From positions 1,364,001 through 1,428,000 of the forward strand of contig NZ_CP049241.1 in the NCBI RefSeq assembly GCF_011046245.1: a stretch of DNA of 64,000 bases, given 5' to 3'. Below, piece after piece: positions 48,190 to 55,715 of this stretch; position 1 is the stretch's first letter; each line of letters starts with the position of its first letter. This DNA is from Allorhizobium pseudoryzae (GTDB lineage Bacteria > Pseudomonadota > Alphaproteobacteria > Rhizobiales > Rhizobiaceae). The notes under the pieces are model-generated. The model was not told the origin of the DNA, made no database searches, and worked only from the letters and a program-made list of their open reading frames with translations. Position numbers and translations under genes: made by a program.

Positions 48190-49632
48190 TCAGCCGGCCC
48201 GGCGGCGCCCGCCCATCGCCTCCACCGGCGGCTCGGTGCCGGCCGGGATCGGGCTGCGATAGGCCTGGCCCTTGAGGCGGCGCTTGAGATCGGCCCAGGC
48301 CGATTCCCGCAACTGTTCGCTCTGCAGAACAGCAAGACCGGTCGCCGCCATGGCCTTGGCGGTCGCAATCATGCCCTTGTGGGCGATACCGCTTTTCCCC
48401 TGCGCCACCACCTGCCAGGTGTGAAGCTGCGTGCCGATCGCCAGCGTCGGGCCATAGGCCTGCACGGTCGGCACAACCCAGCTGACATCGGCGACATCCG
48501 TCGAGCCACCCATCTGGCGCACCTCGTTATGGGCGGGCAAAATGAAATCGGCGAGCGGCACGTCACGCTCTTCCAGCCTTTCCTGCGCCCAGCTGGCGGC
48601 GATGTCTTCCTTGCTCAGCGTCGCGCGGATCGCTTCGGCAAAGGCGATATCCTCACGGTCATAGTCCGGCGCGCCCATGCTTTGCCAGACATCCTGCATC
48701 ACATCCATCAGCGGCGTGTTGACGATGAGGTTGGAAACGCCGGAGAGGATTGTGTGCTCCACCTTCGTCTCGGTCATCAGCGCGGCCCCCTCGGCCACTT
48801 TCTTGACCCGTTCTATCAGGGAGAAGAGCCCGGCAAGCTCCGGCGCGCGCACCACATAGCGCACCTTGGCATGCGCCTGCACGACATTCGGCGAAATGCC
48901 GCCGGCATCGAGCAGCGCGTAATGGATGCGGCATTCCTGGTGCATGTGTTCGCGCAGATAGTTGACGCCGACATTCATCAACTCCACCGCATCGAGCGCG
49001 CTGCGGCCAAGCTCGGGGCTGGCGGCGGCATGTGAGGACCGACCGGTAAAGGTGAAATCGATCCGGCAATTGGCAAGCGAGGTTTCGCGCTGCACGCCGG
49101 CGAAATTGCTCGGATGCCAGCAGATGGCGATATCGACATCCTCGAAGGCGCCGGAGCGGACCATGAAGGCTTTTGCCGCACCGCCCTCTTCCGCCGGGCA
49201 ACCGTAATAGCGCACACGCCCCGGCGTGCCGGTCGCCTCCAGCCAGTCCTTCACGGCGGTCGCCGCGAGAAGCGAGGCGGAGCCGAGAAGATTGTGACCG
49301 CAGCCATGGCCGTTGGCGCCGGCGGTCAGCGGTTCGTGCTCAGCGACACCGGCTTTCTGGCTGAGGCCTGCCAGCGCATCATATTCACCGAGGAAGGCAA
49401 TCACCGGGCCGCCCTCGCCCGCCTCGCCGATCAGCGCCGTCGGGATATCTGCGACGTTTTCGGTGATGCGAAACCCTTGCGTCTCCAGCATTTCCCGGTG
49501 AGCGGCGGCCGATTCCTCTTCCATGTAGCAGGTCTCGGGCGTTGCCCAGACGCGGTCAGCCAGCTCCGTGAACACCTCCCTTTTTCTAGCGACGGCATCG
49601 AAGATCTGCGGAAGATTGCTGTTTACGGACAT
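48190..49632 (-). CDS. M20 amidohydrolase (AbgB-like, aminobenzoyl-glutamate utilisation type)
   Basis: A 480-residue metallo-amidohydrolase. It has TPETCYMEEESAAAHREMLE near the N-terminus, FLGEYDALAGLSQ, the metal-binding ANGHGCGHNLLG, and GCPAEEGGAAKAFMVRSGAF with the catalytic Glu. FTFTGRSSHAAASPELGRSALDAVELMNVGVNYLREHM is the AbgB-type dimer domain. AbgB hydrolyses p-aminobenzoyl-glutamate with AbgA. No abgA- or abgT-like partner is adjacent, so a different amide substrate is possible. ATG 49632 lies six bases after AGGTG. It is only distantly similar to the M20D enzyme at 43187. Confidence 0.88.
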   Translation of the reverse strand: MSVNSNLPQIFDAVARKREVFTELADRVWATPETCYMEEESAAAHREMLETQGFRITENVADIPTALIGEAGEGGPVIAFLGEYDALAGLSQKAGVAEHEPLTAGANGHGCGHNLLGSASLLAATAVKDWLEATGTPGRVRYYGCPAEEGGAAKAFMVRSGAFEDVDIAICWHPSNFAGVQRETSLANCRIDFTFTGRSSHAAASPELGRSALDAVELMNVGVNYLREHMHQECRIHYALLDAGGISPNVVQAHAKVRYVVRAPELAGLFSLIERVKKVAEGAALMTETKVEHTILSGVSNLIVNTPLMDVMQDVWQSMGAPDYDREDIAFAEAIRATLSKEDIAASWAQERLEERDVPLADFILPAHNEVRQMGGSTDVADVSWVVPTVQAYGPTLAIGTQLHTWQVVAQGKSGIAHKGMIATAKAMAATGLAVLQSEQLRESAWADLKRRLKGQAYRSPIPAGTEPPVEAMGGRRRAG

Positions 49633-49713
49633 GGGGTTCACCTGCATGCGACAATTCAAGACTGGCCCGACCCTATCCCAGCATCGGCAGAATGCAAATC
49701 TTTCCTGCAGGCT

Positions 49714-50745
49714 TTAAACGTGCCAAATTTCTGAGCAAAGGGCCTTTTCCAGCCGTTTCCACTCCGGCGGTCGTGGCAAGCCGATGCGCAGACAATCCGG
49801 CCGTTCGGCAAACCGCCGCACCAGAATGCCGGCCTCGCCCAGATGCCGGAACAGGCGCTGCGCCTGTGGATGCCGCACGTATCGGAAGAGCGATGTACCG
49901 CCGACGACAGTCAGCCCAGCCGCGGAAAGCAGCCGATCAAGCTCAGCAGCCTTGCGGTTCAGCCTGAGGCGCATTTCCGCCTGCCAGTTGCGGTCGCCAA
50001 GCGCCGCAAGCCCGATGGCGAGCGTCGGGCCGGGAATGACCCAGGGGCCGAGCCGGGCCGAAAGCCGTGCGGCCACCGCTGCGCTCGTCACGGCAAAACC
50101 AAGCCGTACGCCGGCCAACCCGTAAAACTTGCCGAAGGAGCGGAGCACCGCGAGCCCCTCGTGAACACTATCCGTAACCGAGGCTCCCGGCGCCAGCACA
50201 TCCATGAAGGCTTCATCGACCACCAGCAGACCGCCCTTGGCCGCAAGATGCCGGCCAAGGGAGAGCAGCTCATCCCGCGCAATCAGCCGACCATCAGGAT
50301 TGTTGGGATTGACAACGATCGCCAGGTCCGCGGCAGAGAGATCCGCCAGATCCTGCGTCTCCCGAACAGCAAAGCCGGCCAGCCGCGCCATCTGCGCATG
50401 CTCGGCATAGGTGGGCGACAGGATGGCCGCCGTCTTTCCATCCGGAGTAAAGCTGCCGAACCGCGCCTCGATCAGGAGCGGCACCAGGATCTGCGTGCCA
50501 GCCGCAGCGGCGATCTGATCGGCTGAAGCGGCGCCATAAATCTTGGCCGCAATGTCCTTCAGCCTTGCCAGATCATCCGGCTCCGGCAGGCGGGAAAAGG
50601 CTTCGGGCGCCAGCGGCGGCACCGGATAGGCATGCGGATTGATGCCGGTGGAGAGATCGATCCATGGCCGTGGCGCCGTCGGAAACAGGCTTTCCGCCCG
50701 CCTCAGGTTGCCGCCATGCTCGATTCTGTGCATGACAGGCGCCAT
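49714..50745 (-). CDS. cobC: L-threonine-O-3-phosphate decarboxylase (cobalamin aminopropanol arm)
   Basis: A 343-residue PLP enzyme of aminotransferase class I/II that makes (R)-1-amino-2-propanol phosphate for the nucleotide loop of cobalamin. IEHGGNL and WIDLSTGINPHAYP open the protein, VVNPNNPDGRLI follows, and the PLP lysine lies in SFGKFYGLAGVRLGF. The C-terminus has the substrate-binding DCLRIGLP. I chose ATG 50745 (GAAGAG upstream); another in-frame ATG at 50778 would overlap the cobD start codon. It is divergent from cobD with at most 31 bases between, so the promoters must lie within each other's coding sequence. Confidence 0.93.
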   Translation of the reverse strand: MAPVMHRIEHGGNLRRAESLFPTAPRPWIDLSTGINPHAYPVPPLAPEAFSRLPEPDDLARLKDIAAKIYGAASADQIAAAAGTQILVPLLIEARFGSFTPDGKTAAILSPTYAEHAQMARLAGFAVRETQDLADLSAADLAIVVNPNNPDGRLIARDELLSLGRHLAAKGGLLVVDEAFMDVLAPGASVTDSVHEGLAVLRSFGKFYGLAGVRLGFAVTSAAVAARLSARLGPWVIPGPTLAIGLAALGDRNWQAEMRLRLNRKAAELDRLLSAAGLTVVGGTSLFRYVRHPQAQRLFRHLGEAGILVRRFAERPDCLRIGLPRPPEWKRLEKALCSEIWHV

Positions 50746-50776
50746 CTGCCGCTCTTCTCTCTCGCCGGTTCCGCTC

Positions 50777-51748
50777 ATGGCCTTCTCTCTTGCCTTCCTC
50801 GCGCTCGTTATTGAACGGCTTGTCGGTTATCCGCAATGGCTCGTGGATCGCATCGGCCATCCGGTGATGTGGATCGGGACGCTGATCGACCGGCTGGAGC
50901 GGCGCCTGAACCGGCTGGACCTCGACTTTCCCACCCGCAAGCGAAACGGGGTTATTGCCTTTGTCCTGCTGCTTCTGGCGACACTTATCGTGTCCTTTGT
51001 CATCGAACGCTCCGTGCTCTGGCTTCCCTTCGGCCTGATCGTGCTCGCCGTCCTCTCCTCCAGCCTGATCGCCCAGAAAAGCCTGGAGGATCATGTCCGC
51101 GCCGTGGCCGAGGGGCAGGAAACCGGCGGACTGGACGGGGGCCGAAAGGCGGTCTCGATGATCGTCGGGCGCGATCCGGACCAGTTGGACGAGGCGGGCG
51201 TGAGCCGGGCCGCGATCGAAAGCCTCGCTGAAAACTTTTCCGACGGCATCACCGCGCCGGCCCTCTGGCTGGGGCTGCTCGGCCTGCCGGGTGCCGCGCT
51301 CTACAAGGCAACGAACACCGCCGACAGCATGATCGGCCACAGAAACGCCCGCTACGGCGCCTTTGGCTGGGCCGCCGCCCGCTTCGACGACCTCGTCAAC
51401 CTGCCGGCCTCGCGGCTGACCGCACTCCTCTTCATCGCCGCGGCCTGCCTGGTGCCCGGCGCCTCGCCGCGCAATGCCTGGGCCGCCGTGCGCCGCGATG
51501 CGGGCAAACACAAGTCGCCGAATGCCGGCTGGCCGGAGGCTGCCATGGCCGGCGCGCTCGGTCTCGGCCTTGCCGGCCCGCGCATCTATGGCGGAGTGCT
51601 GGTTGAGGATCACGTGATGGGCGAAGGCGGACGTCGGGAGGCAACCGCCGCCGACATCCGCCGGGCGCTCAGCCTCTCGCGCGTCGCGGACCTGCTGCTG
51701 ATCGTGCTCTTCGGCCTGCTGGCGGATGGCTTTACCGCGCTATGGTGA
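50777..51748 (+). CDS. cobD: adenosylcobinamide-phosphate synthase (CbiB-type)
   Basis: A 323-residue inner-membrane protein that attaches aminopropanol (phosphate) to adenosylcobyric acid. Family blocks are [25 protein letters not shown] at the start, [24 protein letters not shown] ([19 protein letters not shown]) near 145, and [22 protein letters not shown]. About four hydrophobic helices are visible. ATG 50777 has no strong Shine-Dalgarno. Its 3' end overlaps the convergent cobQ gene by 17 bases. It works with CobC and CobQ, which flank it. Confidence 0.94.
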   Translation: MAFSLAFLALVIERLVGYPQWLVDRIGHPVMWIGTLIDRLERRLNRLDLDFPTRKRNGVIAFVLLLLATLIVSFVIERSVLWLPFGLIVLAVLSSSLIAQKSLEDHVRAVAEGQETGGLDGGRKAVSMIVGRDPDQLDEAGVSRAAIESLAENFSDGITAPALWLGLLGLPGAALYKATNTADSMIGHRNARYGAFGWAAARFDDLVNLPASRLTALLFIAAACLVPGASPRNAWAAVRRDAGKHKSPNAGWPEAAMAGALGLGLAGPRIYGGVLVEDHVMGEGGRREATAADIRRALSLSRVADLLLIVLFGLLADGFTALW

Positions 51749-53201
51749 GCAGCCGGTCGAGATCAAGATGGCGCTCCAGATGCGCCGCCAGTCGGTCCAA
51801 CACCTCTTCCACGCCCTGTTCGTAATTAAGTCGCGAGACCTCGCCGCCGAGGCGCGTCAGCCAGGCGGAGCGCTGGCGGTCATCGGCAAACAGCCCGTGC
51901 ACATAGGTGCCCGACACCAGACCTGACGCGGACACAGCCCCTTCCGCACGCCCGGCGATGACGGCAAAGGAGCGCGCGCAATCCGGCCCGGACGTCTCGC
52001 CCACATGCATTTCATAGCCGGCAAACGAATTCCCGTCCGAGGTCTTGCCCGTCACCGCCACCAGGTGTTTGTCACCGGTCAGCCGCGTCTCGACATCCAG
52101 GAAACCGAGCCCGGCTTCGACGGCACCGGCTGGACCCTCGATCCCGTCCGGGTCTGCCACGCTCCGTCCCAGCATTTGAAAGCCGCCGCAAAGGCCGAGC
52201 ACCGGTTTTCCCCGTCGAAGATGCGCGGCGATATCGATATCGAAGCCGGCACCCTTCAGCGCCCTCAGATCGGCAATCGTTGCCTTGGAGCCGAGCAGCA
52301 GGATGAGATCGGCATCCGCCGGCAGCACGCCGCCCGGCCGCACCCGGACAAGCTCCACCGCCGGTTCGGCATCCAGCGGATCGAGATCATCGAAGTTCGA
52401 GACATGCGGCAGGATCGGCACGGCGATGCGGATCCTTGCGCCGGGCTTCGCGGGTGCTGCGGAATTCAGCGCCAGCGCATCTTCTGCCGGCAGCCGCACG
52501 GCCTCGGCAAAATGCGGCAAGAGACCAATCGGGCTCCAGCCGGTGAACCCTTCCACCATCCGCATGCCCTCGTCGAACAGGCTCGGATCGCCACGGAAAC
52601 GGTTGACGATGAAGCCGCGGATCATCGCCGCGTCTTCCGGGTCCAGCACCGTCTTCGTGCCGGCAAGGCTGGCAATCACGCCGCCGCGGTCGATATCGCC
52701 GATCAGCACCACCGGAACATCGGCGGCGCGGGCAAACCCCATATTGGCGATATCGTTGCGGCGAAGGTTCACCTCCGAGGCACTGCCCGCGCCTTCCACC
52801 AGCACCAGATCGGCCTCAGCCTTCAGACGCTCGAAACTTTCGAGCACCCGCGGCATCAGGCGCGCCTTGATCTCCTGGTATTCGGCAGCCTTGGCATTGC
52901 CTTCCACTTTGCCCTGCACGACGAGCTGCGCGCCGACCTCGCTCTGCGGCTTCAGGAGAACTGGGTTCATGTGCACGGAGAGGGCCGCCCGCGCGGCTCG
53001 CGCCTGCAGCGCCTGCGCCCGGCCGATCTCGCCGCCATCGGCGGTGACGGCGGCATTGTTCGACATGTTCTGCGGCTTGAACGGCAGCACCGTCAGCCCG
53101 CGCAGGGTGAAGGCCCGCGCCAGGCCCGCCACGATCAGCGACTTCCCGACATCTGAGCCGGTGCCCTGGAACATCAGGGCCTTGGCGGGCTGCTGCGACA
53201 T
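51732..53201 (-). CDS. cobQ: cobyric acid synthase
   Basis: A 489-residue amidotransferase that amidates carboxylates b, d, e and g of adenosylcobyrinic acid a,c-diamide. The N-terminal P-loop-like synthetase domain begins with [21 protein letters not shown], followed by [12 protein letters not shown]. The C-terminal glutaminase-type domain has the nucleophile Cys in [12 protein letters not shown] (about 340) and the His in GTYVHGLF. Its start overlaps the cobO stop by one base, so cobO-cobQ is an operon on the minus strand. It converges with cobD. Confidence 0.96.
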   Translation of the reverse strand: MSQQPAKALMFQGTGSDVGKSLIVAGLARAFTLRGLTVLPFKPQNMSNNAAVTADGGEIGRAQALQARAARAALSVHMNPVLLKPQSEVGAQLVVQGKVEGNAKAAEYQEIKARLMPRVLESFERLKAEADLVLVEGAGSASEVNLRRNDIANMGFARAADVPVVLIGDIDRGGVIASLAGTKTVLDPEDAAMIRGFIVNRFRGDPSLFDEGMRMVEGFTGWSPIGLLPHFAEAVRLPAEDALALNSAAPAKPGARIRIAVPILPHVSNFDDLDPLDAEPAVELVRVRPGGVLPADADLILLLGSKATIADLRALKGAGFDIDIAAHLRRGKPVLGLCGGFQMLGRSVADPDGIEGPAGAVEAGLGFLDVETRLTGDKHLVAVTGKTSDGNSFAGYEMHVGETSGPDCARSFAVIAGRAEGAVSASGLVSGTYVHGLFADDRQRSAWLTRLGGEVSRLNYEQGVEEVLDRLAAHLERHLDLDRLLTIAR

Positions 53202-53815
53202 TAGAACTCGATCCCCGCCTGCGCCTTCACGCCCGCCTTGAAATGGTGTTTCACCAACGTCATCTCGGTCACCATGTCGGCAGCCTCGATCAACGCCGGC
53301 TTGGCGTTGCGCCCGGTGACGATGACATGCAGATCCTCGCGGCGCGCCCTAAGATCGGCAAGCACGGTGTCGAGATCGAGATAATCATAGCGCAGCGCGA
53401 TGTTGAGCTCATCGAGGATCAGAAGCCCGACCTCCGGCCGTGCCATCATCTCCTTCGCCTTCTCCCAGGCCCGTTCGGCGGCGGCCACATCCCGCTTCAG
53501 GTCCTGCGTGTCCCAGGTGAACCCCTCGCCCATCGTGTGCCACAGCACGCGATCGCCAAACGCCTCCAGCGCCACGCGCTCGCCCGTATCCCAGGCGCCC
53601 TTGATGAACTGCACGACGGCAACCGTTCGCCCATGCCCCAGCATGCGCAGCGCAAGGCCGAAGGCGGCCGTCGACTTGCCCTTGCCCGGACCGGTATTGA
53701 CGATCAGCAAGCCCTTTTCGATGGTTTTGGACGCGACTTCCGCATCCTGCACCGCCTTGCGGTTTTCCATCTTGCGGCGGTGGCGGTCTGCCACGCTCTC
53801 GTCGATCTCCTTCAA
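53201..53815 (-). CDS. cobO: cob(I)yrinic acid a,c-diamide adenosyltransferase
   Basis: A 204-residue CobA/CobO-type ATP:corrinoid adenosyltransferase that adds the 5'-deoxyadenosyl ligand. The P-loop [23 protein letters not shown] is at about 39-60 and [17 protein letters not shown] is the Walker B region. The conserved [11 protein letters not shown] before the P-loop requires a start at or before residue 1, which is TTG 53815. GGAGAGG five bases upstream supports this unusual start; ATG 53770 would cut the motif. It heads the cobO-cobQ unit and faces away from the cobalamin riboswitch. Confidence 0.94.
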   Translation of the reverse strand: MKEIDESVADRHRRKMENRKAVQDAEVASKTIEKGLLIVNTGPGKGKSTAAFGLALRMLGHGRTVAVVQFIKGAWDTGERVALEAFGDRVLWHTMGEGFTWDTQDLKRDVAAAERAWEKAKEMMARPEVGLLILDELNIALRYDYLDLDTVLADLRARREDLHVIVTGRNAKPALIEAADMVTEMTLVKHHFKAGVKAQAGIEF

Positions 53816-53922
53816 GGGGCCTCTCCTCGGGTCGTTTTATCGAGCGGCGGACTATAGTCGAAAGCGCACCCGCGGCAATGCGGCATTGACACGGGCTCCG
53901 CCAAACGCATAGTGAACCCTGC

Positions 53923-54126
53923 AACGGTCTTTTCCCGGCAACGGGGAAAGCTAAGAGGGAACGTGGTGCGGTTATCGACCTAAACCACGGCTGCCCCCGC
54001 AACTGTAAGCGGCCACCGCCTTGGATTTACGAGGCGGAACGTCCGGCGCACAATGCCACTGAAGCGCGAACTTCGGGAAGGCGGCGTCCGGGCCACGAAC
54101 CGCGAGCCAGGAGACCTGCCGTTGAG
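53923..54126 (+). promoter_or_regulatory. cobalamin riboswitch (B12 element)
   Basis: Conserved parts are read in order: AAGAGGGAACGTGGTGCGG (about 53953-53971), CCACGGCTGCCCCCGCAACTGTAAGCGG (53985-54012), TGCCACTG (54055-54062), GGGAAGGCGG and GCGAGCCAGGAGACCTGCC (54102-54120), which contains the B12 box. It lies upstream of the DUF1636-cobW-cobN operon on the same strand and should reduce its expression when adenosylcobalamin is abundant. Confidence 0.96.
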
Positions 54127-54146
54127 GAAGGAAAGTCCAGCCGGGC

Positions 54147-54237
54147 GGGGTGCTCCGGAAGGGACGTTTTTGAACCATGCGGGTCGTCTGATCCGTCGTG
54201 GCAAGCACCCCATGACGATCAACACTCGGGGTGGATT
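54147..54237 (+). promoter_or_regulatory. candidate expression platform of the cobalamin riboswitch
   Basis: GGGGTGCT (54147-54154) can pair with AGCACCCC (54204-54211). The CACCCC of the same strand can instead pair with GGGGTG (54228-54233), which covers the ribosome-binding site just before the TTG start at 54238. The two helices exclude each other, as expected of an on/off translational switch. The complementarity is seen; the switch is inferred. Confidence 0.45.
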
Positions 54238-54666
54238 TTGGATCTTACGGCACGACACGACCAGCGACAGACCGATGCGGAGACGACCGCGCGCGTGATC
54301 ATCCATGTCTGCGAAACCTGCCGCAGCGGCGCGGAAGCGATCGACGCGCCGCGCGATGGCGCGATCCTGGCCGAGCGGGCAAAAGCAATGTCCGCGCAAG
54401 GTGTCGAGATCCGCGCCGTGGCGTGCCTCGCCAACTGCAAACGTGCCCTCAGCGCCAGCATCCAGAGCGCCGACGGCTGGTCCTATGTCTTTGGCGACCT
54501 GACGACGGATGCCGCCGAGGATCTGCTCGAAGGCGCCCGCCTGCTGAGCCTGTCCACCGATGGTTTGATGCCCTGGAAGGGCCGGCCCGACACGCTGAAA
54601 CGCGGCATGATTGCCCGCATGCCGCCGCTCAATCCCATCCCGCATTCCACGACGAACAAGACCTGA
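54238..54666 (+). CDS. DUF1636 family protein (cobalamin-cluster associated)
   Basis: A 142-residue protein of the DUF1636 group, which regularly sits beside cobW and cobN. It carries HVCETC near residues 24-29 and AVACLANCK near 62-70, a four-cysteine pattern like thioredoxin-fold [2Fe-2S] ferredoxins, so metal or cluster binding is likely. The role is unknown; a cobalt-handling or electron-transfer partner of CobW/CobN is a guess. No ATG precedes the first Cys motif. TTG 54238 is three bases after GGGGTGG, and GTG 54295 is the only other candidate. cobW starts eleven bases after its stop. Confidence 0.8.
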   Translation: MDLTARHDQRQTDAETTARVIIHVCETCRSGAEAIDAPRDGAILAERAKAMSAQGVEIRAVACLANCKRALSASIQSADGWSYVFGDLTTDAAEDLLEGARLLSLSTDGLMPWKGRPDTLKRGMIARMPPLNPIPHSTTNKT

Positions 54667-54677
54667 AGGACCGCATC

Positions 54678-55715
54678 ATGACCCAATCGCTCACCCGCGT
54701 GCCCTGCACTGTCGTCACCGGCTTTCTCGGCGCCGGCAAGACGACCCTGCTGCGCAATGCGCTGCAGACCATTCAGGGCAAGCGGCTTGCCGTGATCGTC
54801 AACGAGTTCGGCGATGTCGGGATCGATGGCGAGATCCTGAAAAGCTGCGGCATAGAAAACTGCCCGGAAGACAATATCATCGAGCTGGCCAATGGCTGCA
54901 TCTGCTGCACTGTCGCCGATGACTTCGTGCCGGCGATCGACAAGATCCTGGCGATGGAACAGAAGGTCGATCACATCCTGATCGAAACCTCCGGCCTTGC
55001 CCTGCCGAAGCCGCTGGTTCAAGCCTTCCAGTGGCCGAGCGTGAAAAGCCGCGTCACGGTCGATGGCGTGGTGGCAGTGGTGGACGGCCTGGCGCTCGCC
55101 GAAGGCCGCGTCGCCGATGATCTGGAGGCGCTTGACGCCCAGCGGGCGCAAGACCAGTCGCTCGATCACGATGACCCGGTGGAAGAGGTTTTCGAAGACC
55201 AGATCGCCTGCGCCGATCTCGTCATCCTCACCAAGGCGGACCTCTTGGATGCCGCCGGCCTCGACAGAGCCCGCGCCCATGTGGAAGACCACCTGCCGCG
55301 TGCGGTTCGCATCGTGAATGCGGAAAACGGCGCGATCGACCCGGCTATCTTCATCGGACTTGGCCTGGCGGTCGAAGACGATATCGAAAACCGCAAGACC
55401 CACCACGATGATGAGCTGGATCACGAGCACGATGATTTCGACAGCTTCGTGCTGGACATCCCGGCCATCACAAGCCCGGAAGCGCTCAGCCAGCGCATCC
55501 AGACTGTGACGGATGCGGAAAAGGTGCTGCGCATCAAGGGCTATGTGGAAGTGGCCGGCAAGCCGATGCGGCTTCTGGTGCAGGCCGTCGGCCCGCGCGT
55601 GAACCATTACTTCGACCGCCCCTGGGGAACGGACGAAACCCGCCGCTCGCGCCTCGTCGTGATCGGCGAAAAGGGCATCGACGCCGAAAAGATCGGCAGA
55701 CTGCTGGCCGCCTGA
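54678..55715 (+). CDS. cobW: CobW, GTP-dependent cobalt chaperone
   Basis: A 345-residue G3E-family GTPase thought to deliver cobalt to the CobNST chelatase. Walker A GFLGAGKTTLL is at 15-25, the metal-binding CxCC motif reads GCICCT near 74-79, and the guanine-specificity motif TKAD is near 190. A His/Asp/Glu-rich stretch (HHDDELDHEHDD) near 235-247 could hold metal. The C-terminal CobW_C domain ends with RLVVIGEKGIDAEKI. GAAGGA precedes ATG 54678. Its stop overlaps the cobN start (TGATG), indicating coupled translation. Confidence 0.96.
   Translation: MTQSLTRVPCTVVTGFLGAGKTTLLRNALQTIQGKRLAVIVNEFGDVGIDGEILKSCGIENCPEDNIIELANGCICCTVADDFVPAIDKILAMEQKVDHILIETSGLALPKPLVQAFQWPSVKSRVTVDGVVAVVDGLALAEGRVADDLEALDAQRAQDQSLDHDDPVEEVFEDQIACADLVILTKADLLDAAGLDRARAHVEDHLPRAVRIVNAENGAIDPAIFIGLGLAVEDDIENRKTHHDDELDHEHDDFDSFVLDIPAITSPEALSQRIQTVTDAEKVLRIKGYVEVAGKPMRLLVQAVGPRVNHYFDRPWGTDETRRSRLVVIGEKGIDAEKIGRLLAA

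Noticed and set aside
54120..54136. GAGGAAGGAAAGTCC as an RNase P RNA signature
   Set aside because: It only resembles the rnpB core by chance; the surrounding sequence is the end of the cobalamin riboswitch and there is no room for RNase P RNA.
54212..54298. Short ATG-started frame overlapping the DUF1636 start as a leader peptide
   Set aside because: It has no ribosome-binding site and its codons overlap the proposed sequestering stem; ribosome profiling would be needed to support it.
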